From assembly GCA_027627225.1 (NCBI GenBank), contig CM051036.1, positions 40,433,926 through 40,497,925 on the forward strand: a DNA stretch of 64,000 nt. The letters are read 5' to 3'. Source of the DNA: Congeria kusceri. Taxonomy: Eukaryota > Mollusca > Bivalvia > Myida > Dreissenidae. Positions 57,480-64,000 of this stretch are shown here, one piece after another (position 1 is the stretch's first letter; each line of letters begins with the position of its first letter). The notes under the pieces were generated by a model. The model worked only from the letters and a program-made list of their open reading frames with translations. It was not told the origin of the DNA and made no database searches. The position numbers were made by a program, and so were the translations under genes.

Positions 57480-60450
57480 TGCGGTCTGTTGACCTGACAT
57501 TCCCATAAGTTGTTCAACCTAGTTTATCAGACTTAAAGTTCACATAGTTGATAACTAGCTATCTAGTAAATTTTTAGCCTGAAAATCATAATCTATAGTG
57601 GGCTACTCGCTTTTGATCAAGGATTGGCAGTCAGAAAATGCCTGCAGTTAATTACTATCTTTTGGTTTAAGTTGAGAATGGACTGGTAGCTTAAAAATTT
57701 CACAGTTGGTTACCAGCTATTCAGAGAATGGATTGATACCCTGAAACTCATGTACTTGGTTACCAGCTATTAAGAATGGATTGGTAGCCTGAAACATCCC
57801 ATGATTGGTTTTCAGGTGCAGAGCATGGATTGGTTGCCTAAAAATTTCGATAGATGGTTACCAGCTATTCAGCATGGATTGGTGGCCTCAAAGTTCCCTT
57901 AGTTGGTTTCCAGGTATTAAGCATGGACTAGTGGCCTGAAATTCCCAGTTGGTTACCAGCTATTGAGCATTGATTGGTAGCCAGAATGTTCAAATAGAAG
58001 GTCACAAGGTAATCAGATGGATTGGTAGCTAGAAAAAGCAAATAGCAGGTTACCAGCTTTAGAGAACGGGTTGGTTGCCTGAAAGTTCCCATTTGGTTAC
58101 CAGCTTTTGAGAATTATCAATAGCCTAAAAGTTCTCATAGTTTGTTACCAGCTATTAAGCATGGATAAGTAGCCTGAAATTTCCAGTTGGTTACCAGATA
58201 TTGAGAATAGCCTGAAAGTACACATAGCTGGTTAACTAATTAAGAATGGACTGGTAGCCTGAAAGTTACCATAATTGGTTACCAGCTTTTGAGAATAGAC
58301 TGGTATCATGAAATTCTCAGTTGGTTACAAGGTATTGAGAATAGCCCGAAAATACCCATAGTAGGTAACCAGCTATTATGAATAAACTGGTAGATGGAAA
58401 TTGTCAACAGCAGGTTACCAGCAATATATAAAGGATTGGTTGCTTGGAAGTTCCCATAGATTGTTACCAGTTATTGAGATTGATTGGCTTCTTGAAAGTT
58501 TCTATAGTTGTCTATAGCCACTGAGAATGATTTCTCTATAGTGGGTTACCAGCTATCGAATACATTGCTAGCATGAAGGTTTCCATAGTTCCCATAGTTG
58601 GCTATCAGATATTGAAACGACAATGTCATATTGGTTGTCTGAAACTTGCCCTATTTGGTAACCAGCTATAAGTTCCCATGGTTGATTACTGGTTATTGAG
58701 ATTGGATTGGTTGCTTGAAAGTTCACATAGTTTGTTACCAGTTATTGAGATTGGATTGGTTGCTTGAAAGTTCCCATGGTTGATTACCAGTTATTGAGGA
58801 AGGATTGGTTGCTTGAAAGTTCCCATAGTTGGCTATTCACCACTGAGAATGAAGTCTTTTTAGTGGCTTACCAGCGTTTGAATTAATTGCTAGCATGAAA
58901 GTTCCCATAGTTGGTTACCAGTTATTGGGAATGGATTGGTTGAATCAATTTCCCATGGTTGATTACCATTTATTGAACAAGAGCTGTCAGAGGAAAGCGC
59001 GCTCGACTATTTGAAGTATTTCAGCTGGTACATATTTTGGATAGTGGAAGGGGCATACATTTGTTAACATACAAAACTTTTAAGTGAAGCCTTGTATAGT
59101 TTTTACATTTTTGGAACAAAACTTTAACTACAAAATCTATGTAAAGTGTGCATAACTCTGTCAAAATAAAAACAGAGTTATGGGTAATATTGCCTCTGAT
59201 ACTAGAGTTGATGATAAAGGTTAGTTCCAAGTTTCAAGTGAATGACTTATGTAGTTTTGAAGTTACACAACTTTTGAATATAAACTTTAACCAGAAAATC
59301 TATAAGAAAAAGGGGCATTACTCTGTCAAAATACAAAAAATAGTTATGGGTAATGTTGCTCCTGATACTAGAGTTGATGACAAAGGTTATTTCCAAATTT
59401 CAAGTGAAAGGCTTATGTAGTACAGAAGTTACACTACTTTTGAATATAAACTTTAACCAGAAAATATATGTGAAAAGTGGGCATAACTCTGTCAAAATAC
59501 AAACAGAGTTATGGGGAATGTTGCCCCTGATACTGGAGGTGATGACAAAGGTTAGTTCCAAGTTTCAAGTGAATAACTTTATGCAGTTTTGAAGTTACAA
59601 AACTTTGGAATATAAACTTTAACCAGAAAATCTAAGTGAAAAGGGGGCATAACTCTGTCAAAATCCAAAACAGGGTTATGTGGAATACTGGCCCTGATAC
59701 TGGAGTTGATGACAAAGGTATAGTCCAAGTTTCAAGTGAATAACTTATGTAGTTTTGAAGTTACAAGACTTTTGAATTAAAACTTTAACCAATTTAGACG
59801 CGGACGCCGACACCAGGGGTAGTAGGATAGGCTAGCTCACCTATTCTTCGAACAGTCGAGCTAAAAAAGATTGGTTACTTGAAAGTTCACATAGTCTGTT
59901 ACCAGTTATTGAGATTGGATTGGTTGCTTGAAAGTTACCATAGTTTGTTACCAGTTATTGAGATTGAATTGGTTGCTTGAAAGTGTCCATAGTTGGTGAC
60001 CAGTTATTGAGATTGGATTGGTTGCTTGAAAGTTCCCATAGTTGGTTACCAGTTATATTGAGATTGGATTTGTTGCTTGAAAGTACCCATAGTTGGTCAC
60101 CAGTTATTGAGATTTGATTGGTTGCTTGAAAGTTTCTGTAGTTGGATACCAGTTATTGAAAAAGGATTGGCTGCTTGAAAGTTTCTATAGTTGTCTATTA
60201 GCCACTGAGAATGATGTCTCTATAGTGGGTTACCAGCTATTGAATAAATTGCTAGCATGAAGATTCTCATAGCTAGCTATCTGATATTCGGTACATATTG
60301 GCTGTCTGAAACTTGCCATATTTAGTAACCAGCTATTAAACAGGAATGGTCAGGTTGGAAGTTCCCATAGTTGGTTAACAGATACTGAGCATGAATTGGT
60401 AGTCAGATTTTTCCCTAGTCAGTAACCCAGTTTATATAGTTGGTTTCCAG
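57480..60450. repeat. Old tandem array of ~49-bp units, split by an X element
   Basis: The unit is about 'ttggttaccagctattgaga', 'ttggattggttgcttgaaag', 'ttcccatag'. Roughly 40 imperfect units, most diverged at both edges and best preserved around 58670-58830 and 59900-60130. It is interrupted at 58978-59868 by X3. It lies 3 kb upstream of the first coding exon of the C20orf96-like gene. Confidence 0.85.
58978..59868 (-). mobile_element. Family X element X3, complete, four monomers
   Basis: On plus it runs from 'acaagagctgtcagaggaaa', 'gcgcgctcgactatttgaag' through four ~166-bp monomers ('catctgataaaactgtc'-type and 'ggttagttccaagtttcaag') to the hairpin end 'agctcacctattcttcgaac', 'agtcgagctaaaaa'. 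It interrupts a tandem unit between 'tttattga' and 'gattggtt', which defines its ends closely. No coding capacity. Confidence 0.8.
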
Positions 60451-60836
60451 CTATTTCGCAACAATAAGCATACATTGTTATCATCGTTGACTTACATGCT
60501 ATTGAGCATGATTTTCTTCAAACTACTGATCACTTGTATTGTTATAGGTACTGCAAACATTATTGATAAGTTAACATTACACAAAATACAACAAACTAAT
60601 ATATACAATTATTGATGTTTATTACCACTTAAAGATCTCAACATCTGACAATATGACACAATACAGGTGACAATAGTTAACACACGAGTCTAGAGCAAAT
60701 AAATCTGTATCATATACATCAAATGCAGTTAACCAAATGATGCAAAATCCACTAAAATGAAAAGCCAAATATGGTAGTATGGTACTACAATACAAGGTCA
60801 TAAATAAGAAATGTACATATGCTAAATACAATTGAA
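60451..60836. other. Spacer before H7, no feature seen
   Basis: AT-rich; the minus-strand frame here has no recognisable content. Confidence 0.4.
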
Positions 60837-63800
60837 AACAAGAGGGCCATGACGGCCCTAGGTCGCTCACCCGAGATTAAGGCATAATGGCTAATAACAA
60901 GAGGGAAAAATGGCACTAAACGCCTTACCTGAGTATAAAGATCTGGGCCTTGCAATTTCAAATATTTTTTTAGTCTATATAAACCATGTGACCCACAGGG
61001 CATGGCCAACTTGTACCCCAGGGGCATAATTTGAACAATATTTGTAGTGGACCACTTTTCAATGTTACATACCCAATATGATTACACTGGGCCTTGCGGT
61101 ATCAGAGAAGATTTTTCAAGTCATTTTGCTATTTAAATGTGTATAAACCATGTGACCCTCAGGGGGGTGGCCAATTTTAACCCTAGGGACATCATTTGAA
61201 CAATCTTTGTAGATGACCACTCCACAATGTTTTACGCAAAATATAAAACCTCTGGGCCTTACGGTTTCAACAAGGAAGATTTTTAAGGCCCACTTGCCAT
61301 ACAAGTCTATATAAATCATGTGACGTCCAGGGTCATGGCCACTTTTTACCCCAGGGGCATAATTTGAAAAATCTTTGTAGAGGACCACTATACAATGTTA
61401 CATATCACATACGAAAAAACTGCGATTTCAGGAGATTTTAAAGTCATTTGGCTATTTAAGTCTATATAAACAATGTGACCCCCAGGGCAGGGCCAGTTCT
61501 GACCAATGGGACACCATTTGAACAATCTTTGCAAGGACCACTATAAAATGTCACATACCACATTCCTCTAGGCCTTACAGTTTCAGGAGAAGATTTTTAA
61601 ATTCATCTTGCTATTTAAGTCCATATCAACCATGTGAGCCCTGGGGTGTGGCCAGATTTGACCCCAGAGGCATCATTTGAGCAGTCTTTGTAGAGGATCA
61701 CTATACAATGTTACATACCAAATATGAAACCTCTGGGCCTTGCAGCTTCAGAGATTTTTAACGCCGTTTTGCTATTTAAGTCTATATAAACCTGGTGACC
61801 CCTAGGGTGTGCCCAGTTTTGACCCCAGGGGCATCATTTGAACAATCTTTATACAATGTTTCCAACCAAATATGAAACCTCTGGGCCTTGTGGTTTCAGA
61901 GGAGAAGTTTTTTAAAGTCATTTTGCTATTTACATTTATATTAACCATGTGAGCCCTGTGGTGTGGACAGTTTTGACCCCAGGGGCATCAATTGAACAAT
62001 CTTTGTAAAGGACCACTATACAATGTTATATACCAAATATGAAACCACTGGGCCTTGCGGTTTCAGAGGAGAAGATTTTTAAAGTCATTTTGCTATATAA
62101 GTCTATATAAACCATGTGACCCCTGGGGCATGGCCAGTTTTGACCCCAGGGGTATCATTTGAACAATCTTTTTAAAGTCATTTTGCTATATAAGTCTATA
62201 TAAACCACGTGACCCCTGGGGCGTGGCCAGTTTTGACCCCAGGGGTATCATTTGAACAATCTTAGTAGAGGACCACTACAGGATGTCACATATCAAATAT
62301 GAAAGCCCTGTCCAATATCTGGTACTAAAAAGTTGTTCTTCTGAGAAAAGTTCCTTGGGTGGAGGCTGCCAACAAAGCATTAAGAACTTTGTTGGAGAGT
62401 CATGATCTGTGTGTAGTTTTTGGTGTGCTGCACACATTTAATTAAACTGTACAAATGAAAGGTTTAAAGTAGATGACTAGACTTTAGGCTCTATGCTACA
62501 TGTTTCTGTACATGCTGGTGAAACAGACTGCAGTGTCAGAGCCACAGACTCGATTGCTGATTCATTTTGTCTTACAACAATTTTTGCAGTTCCACCTAAG
62601 TTAGACTACTTATAGATCTAATGCTATCATTTCATATTTGGCATTTCATTATTAAATTAGAAATGTACACTTCGCCTGTAAACAAATTCAATGTAGTAGA
62701 TCTAAAGTGAAAATATATCATATAAGACGGTCTTATATACTAAGACTGATTGGCTACATTTCTTACACATTGCCTAAACATTACATCCAGCTAATTTACT
62801 TACACAACATGATTGACCATCCCTGTGGGTAACATTTTCTATGCATTTCAATGGTCATCTCCAACCATTCTCTAAAGCACCCTCACAACAATTTGTAACT
62901 TTGCTAGCTGGTTTTATTAGATCTAAAAATAGCACACTGTATACACCTGGCTGGAATGTTGTCTGCTGTGCTAATTTCTGAGTGTTGGAGGCTTATTGAA
63001 ATTATAGTGCTGCAGTATAAACAATGTGACCCCCAGGGTGGAGTCAGTTTTGACCCCAGGAGCATAATTTGAACAATCTTTGTAGAGGACCACTACACAA
63101 TGTTACTTACCAAATATAAAACCTTTGGGCCTTGCAGATTCAGAGGAGAAGATTTTACAAGTAATTTTGCTATTTAAGTCTATATCAACCATGTCATCCA
63201 CAGGGTGTGGCCAATTTTGACCCCAGGGGCATCATTTGAACAATCTTTGTAGCGGACCATTATGCAATGTTACCAATCGAATATGAAACCTCTAGGCCTT
63301 GCAGTTTCAGAGGAGAAGATTTTTAAAGTCATTTGGCTATTTTGGCTATTTAAGTCCGTATAAACCTTGTGACCCCCGGATTGTGGCCAGTTTTGACCCC
63401 AGGGGCACCATTTCAACAATCTTTGTAGAGGACCACTATGCAATGCAACATACCAAATATGAAACCTCTGGGCCTTGCACTTTCAGAGGAGAAGATTTTA
63501 AAAGTCATTTTGCTATTTAAGTCTATATAAACCATGTGACCCCTGGGGTTTGGCCAGTTTGGACCCCAGGGGCATCATTTGAACAATCTTTGTATAGGAC
63601 CACTATACAATGTTACATACCAAATATGAAACCTCTAGGCCTTGCGGTTTCAGAGGAGAAGATTTTTAAAGTCATTTTCTTATATAAGTCTATATAAACC
63701 ATGTGACCCCTGGGGCGTGGCCACTTTTGACCCCATGGGCATCATTTGAACAATCTTAGTAGAGGACCACTAGAGGATGTCACACATCAAATATGAAAGC

Positions 63801-64000
63801 CCTGAGCCTTGCGGTTTCATAGGAGAAGATTTTTAAAGTTTTCACTTTTTAAATCTATTTTTAGCTCTGGTGACCTACATATGCAGTGGACCGGAAAGAT
63901 TTGAACAACTTTGAAAGAGGTCCATCCAAGGATCATTCCTGTGAAGTTTGGTGAAAATCTGCCAAGCGGTTTAGGAGGAGATGTTGTTTGAATGAAAAGT
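60837..64000 (-). mobile_element. Family H element H7 (P monomers), runs off the window
   Basis: On plus it begins with the reversed H tail ('acaagagggccatgacggcc', 'ctaggtcgctcacccgag'). At least 12 P monomers of about 175 bp follow, then 'tttagctctggtgacctaca' and 'gtttaggaggagatgttg', the reverse of H3 positions 19220-19340. The head hairpin would lie just past 64000. A non-P insert sits at 62311-63015. Confidence 0.8.
62311..63015. other. 705-bp interruption of the H7 array, origin unknown
   Basis: P monomer sequence stops after 'gaaagccctg' and resumes at 'tataaacaatgtgaccccca'. The insert shows no terminal repeats, open frames or similarity to other parts of the window that I can see. 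It may be a decayed insertion, or unique sequence between two H-type elements. Confidence 0.5.

Overview
This is a eukaryotic nuclear window, AT-rich and mostly non-coding, with GT-AG introns and many repeats. It is most likely from a bivalve mollusc, possibly a heterodont such as Dreissena. That placement rests on repeat style (arrays containing phrases such as 'gagttattgcccctt' or 'tgaaacttggtcagaac', tRNA-derived SINEs, palindromic MITEs) and on animal-type genes; it is an inference from memory, not a database match.

Three protein-coding loci are supported. (1) 6635-7213, minus: a single-exon, serine-rich orphan protein of 192 residues with a poly(A) signal just downstream. (2) 12249-32722, plus: cytochrome c oxidase subunit 4 (COX4), four coding exons joined by three phase-1 introns, 206 residues, including a 16.2-kb intron 3. 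(3) 36012-54516, minus: an 11-exon coiled-coil protein of 383 residues that I identify as the orthologue of human C20orf96. COX4 and the C20orf96 gene converge tail to tail; the orphan gene and COX4 point away from each other. No functional link between them is visible.

Repeats fill most of the rest. I use provisional letters. Family H has a hairpin head (AGCTCACCTGAGCAC, loop, GTGCTCA, GGTGAGCT) and a tail AGGTGAGCGACC...CTCTTGTT; it carries one of several tandem monomers (P, M, Q, R) of about 140-175 bp. Family X has a related hairpin head, ends in the same CTCTTGTT, and carries its own ~166-bp monomer. Family Y ends in a TATACCCCC hairpin. Family Z ends in a short perfect hairpin (GTTGGC/GCCAAC). 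T and U are MITEs with terminal inverted repeats. There are also hAT-like elements with visible target-site duplications and tRNA-derived SINEs.

Layout: 1-6.5 kb intergenic with a T copy, a trinucleotide tract and Z; 6.6-7.2 kb orphan gene; 7.7-8.4 kb TIR element; 9.8 kb CA/TA microsatellite; 10.1 kb U; 12.2-32.7 kb COX4 with a hAT-like element in intron 1 and nested H/X elements and long arrays in intron 3; 33.3 kb 36-bp minisatellite; 34.1-35 kb SINE and X; 36-54.5 kb C20orf96 with a nest of insertions in its 8.9-kb intron; 54.6-55.3 kb TIR element; 57.5-60.4 kb a ~49-bp tandem array split by an X copy; 60.8-64 kb an H element running off the window.

No prokaryotic-type system, CRISPR, rRNA or convincing intact tRNA is present. 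The most original signal is the H/X element group: constant hairpin termini exchanged among different satellite-like interiors.
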